From: Vicia villosa | Lineage: Eukaryota; Streptophyta; Magnoliopsida; Fabales; Fabaceae | Reading direction: 5' to 3' | DNA: 64,000 bases | Assembly: GCF_029867415.1 (NCBI RefSeq) | Contig: NC_081183.1 | Coordinates: forward strand, 14,690,404 to 14,754,403 | In this document: in pieces, positions 42,001-57,626 of the stretch | Numbering within the stretch: position 1 is the first letter of the stretch | Layout of the letters: the number at the start of each line of letters is the position of its first letter | The notes under the pieces: model-generated | Told to the model about the DNA's origin: nothing | The model's input: only the letters and a program-made list of their open reading frames with translations | The model's database searches: none | Translations under genes and position numbers: made by a program

Positions 42001-43440
42001 ATACAAAAATTTGCAAGTTTATACGAACTTCGTGACTTTTATGCAGTATAGCACACGATAATCTTCAAAATTACAAAAATTTGCAAGTTTAACAAGCTTC
42101 GTGACTTTTATGTAGTGTAGCACACAAAAATATTCCAAAAGACCAAATTTTGCAAGTTTAACAAACTTCATGCATTTTATGTAGTATAAAGTACACGGAA
42201 ATCTTCCAAAATATTATAATTTGCAAGTTTAAAAAACTTCGTGACTTTTATGTAGTATAGCACACAAAAATTTTCCAAAATACCAATGTATGCAAGTTTA
42301 ACAAACTTCGTGACTTTTATGTAGTATAGCATAACACACGAAAATCTTCCAAAATACATTAATTTTCCTGTTATACGAACTTCGTTACTTTTATGTAGTA
42401 TAGCACACAAATATCTTCCTAAAGACCAAATTTTGCAAGTTTAACAAACTTTGTGACTTTTATGAAGTATAGCACACGAAAATCTTCCAAAATACCAAAG
42501 TATACAAGTTTAACGAACTTTGTGACTTTTATGTTGTATAACACACGGAAATCTTCCAAAATACAAAAATTTGCAAGTTTAACGAACTTCGTGACTTTTA
42601 TGTAGTGTAGCACACGAAAATCTTCCCAAATACCCAATTTTGCAAGTTTAACAAACTTCGTGACTTTTATGTAGTATAGCACACAAAAATCTTCCAAAAT
42701 ATTAAAATTTGCAAGTTTAACGAACTTCGTGACTTTTATGAAGTATAACACACGAAAATCTTCCAAAAGACCAAATTTTTCAAGTTTAACAAATTCGTGA
42801 CTTTTATGTAGTATAGCTTACGGAAATCTTCCAAAATACCAAATTTTTCAAGATTAACAAACTTCGTAACTTTTATGTAGTGTAGTACACGAAAATATTC
42901 CAATAGACCAAATTTTGCAAGTTTAACAAACTTCGGGACTTTTACGTAGTATATAGCGCCCGAAAATCATCCAAAAGACTAAATTTTGGAAGTTTTACAA
43001 ACTTCATGAATTTTATGTAGTATATAGTGCACGAAAATCTTCCAAAATATTAAAATTTGCAAGTTTAACGAACTTCGTTACTTTTATGTACTATAACACA
43101 CGAAATTCTTCCAAAAGACCAACTTCTGAAAGTTTAAAAAACTTCGGGACTTTTATGTAGTATTGCACGCGAAAATCTACCAAAATACAAAAATTTATAA
43201 GTTTAACGAACTTCGTGACTTTTATGTTGTATAGCACACGAAAATCTTCCAAATTACAAAAATTTGTAAGTTTAACGAACTTCGTGACTTTTATTTAGTA
43301 TAGCACACGAAAATCTTCCAAATTACCAAAATTTGCAAGTTTAACAAAGTTCGTGACTTTCATGTAGTATAGCACACAAAAATCTTCCAAAATATTAAGA
43401 TTTGTAAGTTTAACGAAGTTCATGACTTTTATGTAGTATA
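30074..43440. repeat. Higher-order repeat B (~2639 bp and shortened forms)
   Basis: Equivalent points lie at 32419, 35058, 37697, 39920 and 42419 (spacing 2639, 2639, 2223, 2499), and at 33507, 36146, 38369 and 40939. The 2223-bp unit lacks about 416 bp, close to six monomers. Units are nearly identical and lack the hAT element. Boundaries are approximate. Confidence 0.85.
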
Positions 43441-44138
43441 GCACACGAAAATCCATAAATAGACAAAATTTTGCTAGTTTAAAAAACAACGTGACTTTTA
43501 TGTAGTATAGCACACGAAAATCTTCCAAAATACTAATGTTTACAAGTTTAACAAACTCCGTGACTTTTTTTAGTATAGCACACGATAATCTTTAAAAATA
43601 CAAAAATTTGCAACTTTAACAAGCTTCGTGACTTTTACGTAGTTTAGTACACAAAAATATTCCAAAAGACCAAATTTTGCAAGTTTTACAAACTTCGGGA
43701 CTTTTACGTAGTATATTGCCCATGAAAATCTTTCAAAAGACTAAATTTTGCAAGTTTAACAAACTTCATGACTTTTATGTAGTATATAGTACACAGAAAT
43801 CTTCCAAGATATTAAAATTTGCAGGTTTAACAAACTTTGTGATTTTTATGTAGTACAACACACGAAAATCTTCCCAAATACAAAGATTTGCAAGTTTAAC
43901 AAACTTCGCGACTTTTATGTAGTATAGCACACAAAAATCTTCCAAAATACAAAAATTTGCAAGTTTAACAAACTTCGTGACTTTTATATAGTGTAGTACA
44001 CAAAAAATTTCCGAAAGACCAAATTTTGCAAGTTTTACAAACTTCGGGACTTTTACGTAGTATATAGCACACGAAAATCTTTCAAAAGACTAAATTTTGC
44101 AAGTTTAACAAACTTCATGACCTTTATGTAGTATAAAG

Positions 44139-45020
44139 TAGGGGTGATAAAAACCAAACCAACCCAATACAAAACCGCAAACCAAACCAAACCGAGACCG
44201 CAAAAAACCGCATTTGGTTCGGATTAATTTGGGTCAGCTTTTAACAAAACCGCACGATTCGGTTTGGTTTGCGGTTTGTATTTTGTAAACCGAATCAACC
44301 GCATTATGTTATAACCTAACTTTTACTTAACTCACATCCAACCCAAACTTAAATTTATAATACCTTAACCCTATGATTACGAACAATTTTCTCATCCTTA
44401 CACACATGATTTTAGTCCTGATCTTCTCAAATCTCTAAGAGCATTATCGCGTCTTCTTTGCCACATTCATCTTCCCTCTTTTTCTATAATCTCTACGCTC
44501 TTATATTCTTTCTTTTTCACTTTCTCATTTCTATGCAAATGTTTTCTATTTCAGTTTCGTTTTTATCACACATCTTCTTCTCTAATCATTCAACTCTTTT
44601 GTTTTTTCTTTTTCACCTTCACTAATCTCTCGTCTCGTCTCTTCTATTTTTTTTCATTCTAATAATTTTTATATTTTTTTATACTATTATTTTATGTTTA
44701 TTATTCCACTTTTGTCTAATTTAATTTTTACAAATTAAATAGAAAGTTATTGTCAAAATATGACGAGTTTTGTTGTTATTTGATAGTGTATGAATGTCTA
44801 AATACAAAGTTATGTTGTCATCTATATGTATATGTATAGTTCAATAAAATATTTACAAAAAACCGAATCAATCGAACCAAACTGCATTAGTTTGGTTTGG
44901 TTTGGTTCGTATTTTTTTTAAAAGCCAACCGAACCAAACCAAACCGCACGACTTTTTCTCTTGCGGTTCGGATGATTTTTTTTGTTAACACTTGCCCAAA
45001 CCGCACCGCGAACACCCCTA
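44139..45020 (+). mobile_element. Non-autonomous hAT element, copy 6 (882 bp)
   Basis: TAGGGGTG/CACCCCTA ends with GTATAAAG on both sides (44131-44138 and 45021-45028). It differs from the left-block copies by many substitutions and small deletions in the CCAAACC-rich part. Confidence 0.88.
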
Positions 45021-48000
45021 GTATAAAGTACAGGAAAATCTTCCAAAATATTAAAATTTGCAAGTTTAAAAAACTTCGTGACTTTTATGTAGTATAGCAC
45101 ACAAAATGTTTCCAAAATACCAATGTATGCAAGTTTAACAAACTCCGTGACTTTTATGTAGTATAGCATAACACACGAAAATCTCCAAAATACATAAATT
45201 TTCCTGTTATACGAACTTCGTTACTTTTATGTAGTATAGCACACAAATATCTTCGAAAAGACCAAATTTTGCAAGTTTAACAAACTTCGTGAATTTTATG
45301 AAGTATAGCACACGAAAATCTTCCAAAATACCAAAGTATACAAGTTTAACGAACTTTGTGAGTTTTATGTTGTATAACACACGAAAATCTTCCAAAATAC
45401 AAAAATTTGCAAGTTTATACGAACTTCGTGACTTTTATGCAGTATAGCACACGATAATCTTCAAAAATACAAAAATTTCCAAGTTTAACAAGCTTCGTGA
45501 CTTTTATGTAGTGTAGTACACAAAAATATTCCAAAAGACCAAATTTTGCAAGTTTTACAAATTTCGGGACTTTTACGTAGTATATAGCACACGAAAATCT
45601 TTCAAAAGACTAAATTTTGCAAGTTTAACAAACTTCATGCATTTTATGTAGTATAAAGTACACGGAAATCTTCCAAAACATTATAATTTGCAAGTTTAAA
45701 AAACTTCGTGACTTTTATGTAGTATAGCACACAAAAATTTTCCAAAATACCAATGTATGCAAGTTTAACAAACTTCGTGACTTTTATGTAGTATAGCATA
45801 ACACACGAAAATCTTCCAAAATACACTAATTTTCCTGTTATACGAACTTCGTTACTTTTATGTAGTATAGCACACAAATATCTTCCTAAAGACCAAATTT
45901 TGCAAGTTTAACAAACTTTGTAACTTTTATGAAGTATAGCACACGAAAATCTTCCAAAATACCAAAGTATACAAGTTTAACGAACTTTGTGACTTTTATG
46001 TTGTATAACACACGGAAATCTTCCAAAATACAAAAATTTGGAAGTTTAACGAACTTCGTGACTTTTATGTAGTGAAGCACACGAAAATCTTCCCAATACC
46101 CAATTTTGCAAGTTTAACAAACTTCGTGACTTTTATGTAGTATAGCACACAAAAATCTTCCAAAATATTAAAATTTGCAAGTTTAACGAACTTCGTGACT
46201 TTTATGAAGTATAACACACGAAAATCTTCCAAAAGACCAAATTTTCATGTTTAACAAATTCGTGACTTTTATGTAGTATAGCTTACGGAAATCTTCCAAA
46301 ATACCAAATTTTTCAAGATTAACAAACTTCGTGACTTTTATGTAGTGTAGTACACGAAAATATTCCAATAGACCAAATTTTGCAAGTTTAACAAACTTCG
46401 GGACATTTACGTAGTATATAGCGCACGAAAATCATCCAAAAGACCAAATTTTGGAAGTTTTACAAACTTCATGACTTTTACGTAGTATATAGTACACGAA
46501 AATCTTCCAAAATATTAAAGTTTGCAAGTTTAACAAACTTCGTTACTTTTACGTACTATAACACACGAAATTCTTCCAAAAGACCAACTTTTGAAAGTTT
46601 AAAAAACATCGGGACTTTTATGTAGTATTGCACGCGAAAATCTACCAAAATACAAAAAATTATAAGTTTAACGAACTTCGTGACTTTTTTGTAGTATAGC
46701 ACACGGAAATCTTCCAAAATACAAAAATTTGTAAGTTTAACGAACTTCATGACTTTTATGTAGTATAGCACACGAAAATCTACCGAAATACCAAAATTTG
46801 CAAGTTTAACAAACTTCGTCACTTTTATGTAGTATAGCATAACACACGAAAATCTTCCAAAATACATTAATTTTCCTGTTATACGAACTTCGTTACTTTT
46901 ATGTAGTATAGCACACAAATATCTTCCTAAAGACCAAATTTTGCAAGTTTAACAAACTTTGTGACTTTTATGAATTATAGCACACGAAAATCTTCCAAAA
47001 TACCAAAGTATACAAGTTTAACGAACTTTGTGACTTTTATGTTGTATAACACACGAAAATCTTCCAAAATACAAAAATTTGCTAGTTTAACGAACTTCGT
47101 GACTTTTATGTAGTGTAGCACACGAAAATCTTCCCAAATACCCAATTTTGCAAGTTTAACAATCTTTGTGACTTTTATGTAGTATAGCACATAAAAATCT
47201 TCCAAAATATTAAAATTTGCAAGTTTAACGAACTTCGTGACTTTTATGAAGTATAACACACGAAAATCTTATAAAAGACCAAATTTTCAAGTTTAACAAA
47301 TTCGTGACTTTTATGTAGTATAGCTTACGGAAATCTTCCAAAATATCAAATTTTTCAAGATTAACAAACTTCGTGACCTTTATGTAGTGTAGTACACGAA
47401 AATATTCCAATAGACCAAATTTTGCAAGTTTAACAAACTTCGAGACTTTTACGTAATATATAGCACACGAAAATCATCCAAAAGACTAAATTTTGGAAGT
47501 TTTACAAACTTCATGACTTTTATGTAGTATATAGTACACGAAAATCTTCCCAAATATTAAAATTTGCAAGTTTAACGAACTTCGTTACTTTTATGTACTA
47601 TAACACACGAAATTCTTCCAAAAGACCAACTTTTGAAAGTTTAAAAAACTTCGGGACTTTTATGTAGTATTGCACGCGAAAATCTACCAAAATACAAAAA
47701 TTTATAAGTTTAACGAACTTCGTGACTTTTTATTAGTATAGCACACGAAAATCTTCCAAAATACAAAAATTTGTGAGTTTAACGAACTTCATGACTTTTA
47801 TGTAGTATAGCACACGAAAATATTCCAAAATACCAAAATTTGCAAGTTTAACAAACTTCGTGACTTTTATGTAGTATAGCACACAAAAATCTTCTAAAAT
47901 ATTAAGATTTGCAAGTTTAATGAAATTCGTGACTTTTATATAGTATAACACACGAAAATCTATAAATAGACAAAATTTTGAAAGTATAAAAAATTACGTG

Positions 48001-48646
48001 ACTTTTATGTAGTATAGCACACGAAAATCTTCCAAAATACTAATGTATACAAGTTTAACAAACTTCGTAACTTTTTTGTAGTATAGCACACAATAATCTT
48101 CAAATATACAAAAATTTGCAAGTTTAACAAGCTTCATGACTTTTATGTAGTGTAGTACACAAAAATATTCCAAAAGACCAAATTTTGCAAGTTTTACAAA
48201 CTTCAGGACTTTTACGTAGTATATTGCCCATGAAAATCTTTCAAAAGACTAAATTTTACAAGTTTAACAAACTTCATGACTTTTATGTAGTATATAGTAC
48301 ACAGAAATCTTCCAAGATATTAAAATTTGCAAGTTTAACAAACTTTGTGATTTTTATGTAGTACAGCACACGAAAATCTTCCCAAATACAAAGATTTGCA
48401 AGTTCAACAAACTTCCTGACTTTTATGTAATATAGCACACAAAAATCTTCCAAAATACAAAAATTTGCAAGTTTAACAAACTTCGTGACTTTTATATAGT
48501 GTAGTACACAAAAATATTCCAAAAGACCAAATTTTGCATGTTTTACGAATTTCGGGACTTTTACATAGTATATAGCACACGAAAATCTTTCATAAGACTA
48601 AATTTTGCAAGTTTAACAAACTTCATGACTTTGATGTAGTATAAAG

Positions 48647-49550
48647 TAGGGGTGATCAAAACCAAACCAACCCATTAAAAAACCGCAAACCAAACCAAAC
48701 CAAACCAAACCGAAACCGCAAAAAAACCGCATTTGGTTCGGATTAATTTGGTTCATCTTCTAACAAAACCGCGCGATTCGGTTTGGTTTGCGGTTTGTAT
48801 TTTGTAAACCGAACCAAACCGAATAAAATCGCATTATGTTACAACCTAACTTTTACTTAACTCACATCGAACCCAAACTTAAATTTATAATACCTTAACC
48901 TTATGATTACAAACAATTTTCTCATCCTTACACACATGATTTTAGTCCCGGTCTTCTCAAATCTCTTATAGCATTATCGCGCCTTCTTTGCCACATACAT
49001 CTTCCCTCTTTTTCTATAATCTCTACTCTCTTATATTCTTTCTTTTTCACTTTCTCATTTCTATGCAAATGTTTTCTATTTCAGTTACGTTTTTATCGCA
49101 CATCTTCTTCTCTAATCATTCAACTCTTTTGTTTTTTCTTTTTCACCTTCACTAATCTCTCGTCTCGTCTCTTCTATTTTTTTTCATTCTAATAATTTTT
49201 ATATTGTTTTATACTATTATTTTATGTTTATTATTCCACTTTTGTCTAATTTAATTTTTACAAATTAAATAGAAAGTTATTGTCAAAATATGACGAGTTT
49301 TGTTATTATTTGATAGTGTATGAATGTCTATATACAAAGTTATGTTGTCATCTATATGTATATGTATGGTTCAATAAAATATTTATAAAAAACCGAATCA
49401 ATCGAACCAAACTGCATTAGTTTGGTTTGGTTTGGTTCGTATTTTTTTTAAAAGCCAACCGAACCATACCAAACCGCACGACTTCTTCTCTTGCGGTTCG
49501 GATGATTTTTTTCATTAACACTTGCCCAAACCGCACCGCGAACACCCCTA
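48647..49550 (+). mobile_element. Non-autonomous hAT element, copy 7 (904 bp)
   Basis: Ends and both GTATAAAG flanks (48639-48646 and 49551-49558) are intact. The left end reads TAGGGGTGATCAAAACC rather than the ATAAAAACC of the left block. This marks the right-block subfamily. Confidence 0.88.
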
Positions 49551-52500
49551 GTATAAAGTACAGGAAAATCTTCCAAAATATTAAAATTTGCAAGTTTAAA
49601 AAACTTCGTGACTTTTATGTAGTATAGCACACAAAATGTTTCCAAAATACCAATGTATGCAAGTTTAACAAACTCCGTGACTTTTATGTAGTATAGCATA
49701 ACACACGAAAATCTCCAAAATACATAAATTTTCCTGTTATACGAACTTCGTTACTTTCATGTAGTATAGCACACAAATATCTTCCAAAAGACCAAATTTT
49801 GCAAGTTTAACAAACTTCGTGACTTTTATGAAGTATAGCACACGAAAATCTTCCAAAATACCAAAGTATACAAGTTTAACGAACTTTGTGAGTTTTATGT
49901 TGTATAACACACGAAAATCTTCCAAAATACAAAAATTTGCAAGTTTATACGAACTTCGTGACTTTTATGCAGTATAGCACACGATAATCTTCAAAAATAC
50001 AAAAATTTCCAAGTTTAACAAGCTTCGTGACTTTTATGTAGTGTAGTACACAAAAATATTCCAAAAGACCAAATTTTGCAAGTTTTACAAATTTCGGGAC
50101 TTTTACGTAGTATATAGCACACGAAAATCTTTCAAAAGACTAAATTTTGCAAGTTTAACAAACTTCATGCATTTTATGTAGTATAAAGTACACGGAAATC
50201 TTCCAAAACATTATAATTTGCAAGTTTAAAAAACTTCGTGACTTTTATGTAGTATAGCACACAAAAATTTTCCAAAATACCAATGTATGCAAGTTTAACA
50301 AACTTCGTGACTTTTATGTAGTATAGCATAACACACGAAAATCTTCCAAAATACACTAATTTTCCTGTTATACGAACTTCGTTACTTTTATGTAGTATAG
50401 CACACAAATATCTTCCTAAAGACCAAATTTTGCAAGTTTAACAAACTTTGTAACTTTTATGAAGTATAGCACACGAAAATCTTCCAAAATACCAAAGTAT
50501 ACAAGTTTAACGAACTTTGTGACTTTTATGTTGTATAACACACGGAAATCTTCCAAAATACAAAAATTTGGAAGTTTAACGAACTTCGTGACTTTTATGT
50601 AGTGAAGCACACGAAAATCTTCCCAATACCCAATTTTGCAAGTTTAACAAACTTCGTGACTTTTATGTAGTATAGCACACAAAAATCTTCCAAAATATTA
50701 AAATTTGCAAGTTTAACGAACTTCGTGACTTTTATGAAGTATAACACACGAAAATCTTCCAAAAGACCAAATTTTCATGTTTAACAAATTCGTGACTTTT
50801 ATGTAGTATAGCTTACGGAAATCTTCCAAAATACCAAATTTTTCAAGATTAACAAACTTCGTGACTTTTATGTAGTGTAGTACACGAAAATATTCCAATA
50901 GACCAAATTTTGCAAGTTTAACAAACTTCGGGACATTTACGTAGTATATAGCGCACGAAAATCATCCAAAAGACCAAATTTTGGAAGTTTTACAAACTTC
51001 ATGACTTTTACGTAGTATATAGTACACGAAAATCTTCCAAAATATTAAAGTTTGCAAGTTTAACAAACTTCGTTACTTTTACGTACTATAACACACGAAA
51101 TTCTTCCAAAAGACCAACTTTTGAAAGTTTAAAAAACATCGGGACTTTTATGTAGTATTGCACGCGAAAATCTACCAAAATACAAAAAATTATAAGTTTA
51201 ACGAACTTCGTGACTTTTTTGTAGTATAGCACACGGAAATCTTCCAAAATACAAAAATTTGTAAGTTTAACGAACTTCATGACTTTTATGTAGTATAGCA
51301 CACGAAAATCTACCGAAATACCAAAATTTGCAAGTTTAACAAACTTCGTCACTTTTATGTAGTATAGCATAACACACGAAAATCTTCCAAAATACATTAA
51401 TTTTCCTGTTATACGAACTTCGTTACTTTTATGTAGTATAGCACACAAATATCTTCCTAAAGACCAAATTTTGCAAGTTTAACAAACTTTGTGACTTTTA
51501 TGAAGTATAGCACACGAAAATCTTCCAAAATACCAAAGTATACAAGTTTAACGAACTTTGTGACTTTTATGTTGTATAACACACGAAAATCTTCCAAAAT
51601 ACAAAAATTTGCTAGTTTAACGAACTTCGTGACTTTTATGTAGTGTAGCACACGAAAATCTTCCCAAATACCCAATTTTGCAAGTTTAACAATCTTTGTG
51701 ACTTTTATGTAGTATAGCACATAAAAATCTTCCAAAATATTAAAATTTGCAAGTTTAACGAACTTCGTGACTTTTATGAAGTATAACACACGAAAATCTT
51801 ATAAAAGACCAAATTTTCAAGTTTAACAAATTCGTGACTTTTATGTAGTATAGCTTACGGAAATCTTCCAAAATATCAAATTTTTCAAGATTAACAAACT
51901 TCGTGACCTTTATGTAGTGTAGTACACGAAAATATTCCAATAGACCAAATTTTGCAAGTTTAACAAACTTCGAGACTTTTACGTAATATATAGCACACGA
52001 AAATCATCCAAAAGACTAAATTTTGGAAGTTTTACAAACTTCATGACTTTTATGTAGTATATAGTACACGAAAATCTTCCCAAATATTAAAATTTGCAAG
52101 TTTAACGAACTTCGTTACTTTTATGTACTATAACACACGAAATTCTTCCAAAAGACCAACTTTTGAAAGTTTAAAAAACTTCGGGACTTTTATGTAGTAT
52201 TGCACGCGAAAATCTACCAAAATACAAAAATTTATAAGTTTAACGAACTTCGTGACTTTTTATTAGTATAGCACACGAAAATCTTCCAAAATACAAAAAT
52301 TTGTGAGTTTAACGAACTTCATGACTTTTATGTAGTATAGCACACGAAAATATTCCAAAATACCAAAATTTGCAAGTTTAACAAACTTCGTGACTTTTAT
52401 GTAGTATAGCACACAAAAATCTTCTAAAATATTAAGATTTGCAAGTTTAATGAAATTCGTGACTTTGATATAGTATAACACACGAAAATCTATAAATAGA

Positions 52501-53176
52501 CAAAATTTTGAAAGTATAAAAAATTACGTGACTTTTATGTAGTATAGCACACGAAAATCTTCCAAAATACTAATGTATACAAGTTTAACAAACTTCGTAA
52601 CTTTTTTGTAGTATAGCACACAATAATCTTCAAATATACAAAAATTTGCAAGTTTAACAAGCTTCATGACTTTTATGTAGTGTAGTACACAAAAATATTC
52701 CAAAAGACCAAATTTTGCAAGTTTTACAAACTTCAGGACTTTTACGTAGTATATTGCCCATGAAAATCTTTCAAAAGACTAAATTTTACAAGTTTAACAA
52801 ACTTCATGACTTTTATGTAGTATATAGTACACAGAAATCTTCCAAGATATTAAAATTTGCAAGTTTAACAAACTTTGTGATTTTTATGTAGTACAGCACA
52901 CGAAAATCTTCCCAAATACAAAGATTTGCAAGTTCAACAAACTTCGTGACTTTTATGTAGTATAGCACACAAAAATCTTCCAAAATACAAAAATTTGCAA
53001 GTTTAACAAACTTCGTGACTTTTATATAGTGTAGTACACAAAAATATTCCAAAAGACCAAATTTTGCATGTTTTACGAATTTCGGGACTTTTACATAGTA
53101 TATAGCACACGAAAATCTTTCATAAGACTAAATTTTGCAAGTTTAACAAACTTCATGACTTTGATGTAGTATAAAG

Positions 53177-54070
53177 TAGGGGTGATCAAAACCAAACCAA
53201 CCCATTAAAAAACCGCAAACCAAACCAAACCGAAACCGCAAAAAAACCGCATTTGGTTCGGATTAATTTGGTTCATCTTCTAACAAAACCGCGCGATTCG
53301 GTTTGGTTTGCGGTTTGTATTTTGTAAACCGAACCAAACCGAATAAAATCGCATTATGTTACAACCTAACTTTTACTTAACTCACATCGAACCCAAACTT
53401 AAATTTATAATACCTTAACCTTATGATTACAAACAATTTTCTCATCCTTACACACATGATTTTAGTCCCGGTCTTCTCAAATCTCTTATAGCATTATCGC
53501 GCCTTCTTTGCCACATTCATCTTCCCTCTTTTTCTATAATCTCTACTCTCTTATATTCTTTCTTTTTCACTTTCTCATTTCTATGCAAATGTTTTCTATT
53601 TCAGTTACGTTTTTATCGCACATCTTCTTCTCTAATCATTCAACTCTTTTGTTTTTTCTTTTTCACCTTCACTAATCTCTCGTCTCGTCTCTTCTATTTT
53701 TTTTCATTCTAATAATTTTTATATTGTTTTATACTATTATTTTATGTTTATTATTCCACTTTTGTCTAATTTAATTTTTACAAATTAAATAGAAAGTTAT
53801 TGTCAAAATATGACGAGTTTTGTTATTATTTGATAGTGTATGAATGTCTATATACAAAGTTATGTTGTCATCTATATGTATATGTATGGTTCAATAAAAT
53901 ATTTATAAAAAACCGAATCAATCGAACCAAACTGCATTAGTTTGGTTTGGTTTGGTTCGTATTTTTTTTAAAAGCCAACCGAACCATACCAAACCGCACG
54001 ACTTTTTCTCTTGCGGTTCGGATGATTTTTTTCGTTAACACTTGCCCAAACCGCACCGCGAACACCCCTA
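53177..54070 (+). mobile_element. Non-autonomous hAT element, copy 8 (894 bp)
   Basis: Like copy 7 but with two fewer CCAAA units near 53220. GTATAAAG is present on both sides. Confidence 0.88.
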
Positions 54071-57000
54071 GTATAAAGTACAGGAAAATCTTCCAAAATA
54101 TTAAAATTTGCAAGTTTAAAAAACTTCGTGACTTTTATGTAGTATAGCACACAAAATTTTTCCAAAATACCAATGTATGCAAGTTTAACAAACTCCGTGA
54201 CTTTTATGTAGTATAGCATAACACACGAAAATCTTCAAAATACATAAATTTTCCTGTTATACGAACTTCGTTACTTTTATGTAGTATAGCACACAAATAT
54301 CTTCCAAAAGACCAAATTTTGCAAGTTTAACAAACTTCGTGACTTTTATGAAGTATAGCACACGAAAATCTTCCAAAATACCAAAGTATACAAGTTTAAC
54401 GAACTTTGTGAGTTTTATGTTGTATAACACACGAAAATCTTCCAAAATACAAAAATTTGCAAGTTTATACGAACTTCGTGACTTTTATGCAGTATAGCAC
54501 ACGATAATCTTCAAAAATACAAAAATTTCCAAGTTTAACAAGCTTCGTGACTTTTATGTAGTGTAGTACACAAAAATATTCCAAAAGACCAAATTTTGCA
54601 AGTTTTACAAATTTCGGGACTTTTACGTAGTATATAGCACACGAAAATCTTTCAAAAGACTAAATTTTGCAAGTTTAACAAACTTCATGCATTTTATGTA
54701 GTATAAAGTACACGGAAATCTTCCAAAATATTATAATTTGCAAGTTTAAAAAACTTCGTGACTTTTATGTAGTATAGCACACAAAAATTTTCCAAAATAC
54801 CAATGTATGCAAGTTTAACAAACTTCGTGACTTTTATGTAGTATAGCATAACACACGAAAATCTTCCAAAATACACTAATTTTCCTGTTATACGAACTTC
54901 GTTACTTTTATGTAGTATAGCACACAAATATCTTCCTAAAGACCAAATTTTGCAAGTTTAACAAACTTTGTAACTTTTATGAAGTATAGCACACGAAAAT
55001 CTTCCAAAATACCAAAGTATACAAGTTTAACGAACTTTGTGACTTTTATGTTGTATAACACACGGAAATCTTCCAAAATACAAAAATTTGCAAGTTTAAC
55101 GAACTTCGTGACTTTTATGTAATGTAGCACACGAAAATCTTCCCAATACCCAATTTTGCAAGTTTAACAAACTTCGTGACTTTTATGTAGTATAGCACAC
55201 AAAAATCTTCCAAAATATTAAAATTTGCAAGTTTAACGAACTTCGTGACTTTTATGAAGTATAACACACGAAAATCTTCCAAAAGACCAAATTTTCATGT
55301 TTAACAAATTCGTGACTTTTATGTAGTATAGCTTACGGAAATCTTCCAAAATACCAAATTTTTCAAGATTAACAAACTTCGTGACTTTTATGTAGTGTAG
55401 TACACGAAAATATTCCAATAGACCAAATTTTGCAAGTTTAACAAACTTCGGGACGTTTACGTAGTATATAGCGCATGAAAATCATCCAAAAGACCAAATT
55501 TTGGAAGTTTTACAAACTTCATGACTTTTACGTAGTATATAGTACACGAAAATCTTCCAAAATATTAAAATTTGCAAGTTTAACGAACTATGTTACTTTT
55601 ACGTACTATAACACACGAAATTCTTCCAAAAGACCAACTTTTGAAAGTTTAAAAAACATCGGGACTTTTATGTAGTATTGCACGCGAAAATCTACCAAAA
55701 TAAAAAAATTTATAAGTTTAACGAACTTCGTGACTTTTTTGTAGTATAGCACACGGAAATCTTCCAAAATACAAAAATTTGTAAGTTTAACGAACTTCAT
55801 GACTTTTATGTAGTATAGCACACGAAAATCTACCAAAATACCAAAATTTGCAAGTTTAACAAACTTCGTCACTTTTATGTAGTATAGCATAACACACGAA
55901 AATCTTCCAAAATACATTAATTTTCCTGTTATACGAACTTCGTTACTTTTATGTAGTATAGCACACAAATATCTTCCTAAAGACCAAATTTTGCAAGTTT
56001 AACAAACTTTGTGACTTTTATGAAGTATAGCACACGAAAATCTTCCAAAATACCAAAGTATACAAGTTTAACGAACTTTGTGACTTTTATGTTGTATAAC
56101 ACACGAAAATCTTCCAAAATACAAAAATTTGCTAGTTTAACGAACTTCGTGACTTTTATGTAGTGTAGCACACGAAAATCTTCCCAAATACCCAATTTTG
56201 CAAGTTTAACAAACTTCGTGACTTTTATGTAGTATAGCACATAAAAATCTTCCAAAATATTAAAATTTGCAAGTTAAACGAACTTCGTGACTTTTATGAA
56301 GTATAACACACGAAAATCTTACAAAAGACCAAATTTTCAAGTTTAACAAATTCGTGACTTTTATGTAGTATAGCTTACGGAAATCTTCCAAAATACCAAA
56401 TTTTTCAAGATTAACAAACTTCATGACTTTTATGTAGTGTAGTACACGAAAATATTCCAATAGACCAAATTTGCAAGTTTAACAAACTTCGAGACTTTTA
56501 CGTAATATATATCACACGAAAATCATCCAAAAGACTAAATTTTGGAAGTTTTACAAACTTCATGACTTTTATGTAGTATATAGTACACGAAAATCTTCCC
56601 AAATATTAAAATTTGCAAGTTTAACGAACTTCGTTACTTTTATGTACTATAACACACGAAATTCTTCCAAAAGACCAACTTTTGAAAGTTTAAAAAACTT
56701 CGGGACTTTTATGTAGTATTGCACGCGAAAATCTACCAAAATACAAAAATTTATAAGTTTAACGAACTTCGTGACTTTTTAATAGTATAGCACACGAAAA
56801 TCTTCCAAAATACAAAAATTTGTGAGTTTAACGAACTTCATGACTTTTATGTAGTATAGCACACGAAAATATTCCAAAATACCAAAATTTGCAAGTTTAA
56901 CAAACTTCGTGACTTTTATGTAGTATAGCACACAAAAATCTTCTAAAATATTAAGATTTGCAAGTTTAATGAAATTCGTGACTTTTATATTGTATAACAC

Positions 57001-57626
57001 ACGAAAATCTATAAATAGACAAAATTTTGAAAGTATAAAAAATTACGTGACTTTTATGTAGTATAGCACACGAAAATCTTCCAAAATACTAATGTATACA
57101 AGTTTAACAAACTTCGTAACTTTTTTGTAGTATAGCACACAATAATCTTCAAAAATACAAAAATTTGCAAGTTTAACAAACTTCAGGACTTTTACGTAGT
57201 ATATTGCCCATGAAAATCTTTCAAAAGACTAAATTTTACAAGTTTAACAAACTTCATGACTTTTATGTAGTATATAGTACACAGAAATCTTCCAAGATAT
57301 TAAAATTTGCAAGTTTAACAAACTTTGTGATTTTTATGTAGTACAGCACACGAAAATCTTCCCAAATACAAAGATTTGCAAGTTTAACAAACTTCGTGAC
57401 TTTTATGTAGTATAGCACACAAAAATCTTCCAAAATACAAAAATTTGCAAGTTTAACAAACTTCGTGACTTTTATATAGTGTAGTACACAAAAATATTCC
57501 AAAAGACCAAATTTTGCATGTTTTACGAATTTCGGGACTTTTACATAGTATATAGCACACGAAAATCTTTAATAAGACTAAATTTTGCAAGTTTAACAAA
57601 CTTCATGACTTTGATGTAGTATAAAG

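Larger units (their letters stand above)
44139..57626. repeat. Higher-order repeat C, three ~4.5-kb units
   Basis: Units start at the hAT left end: 44139, 48647, 53177 and (fourth, partial) 57627, with spacings 4508, 4530 and 4450. The first is shorter because its hAT has lost about 22 bp; the third lacks about one monomer near 57170. Each unit contains an internal tandem duplication of about 1040 bp (for example 46183 to 47225 and 50713 to 51755). Confidence 0.88.
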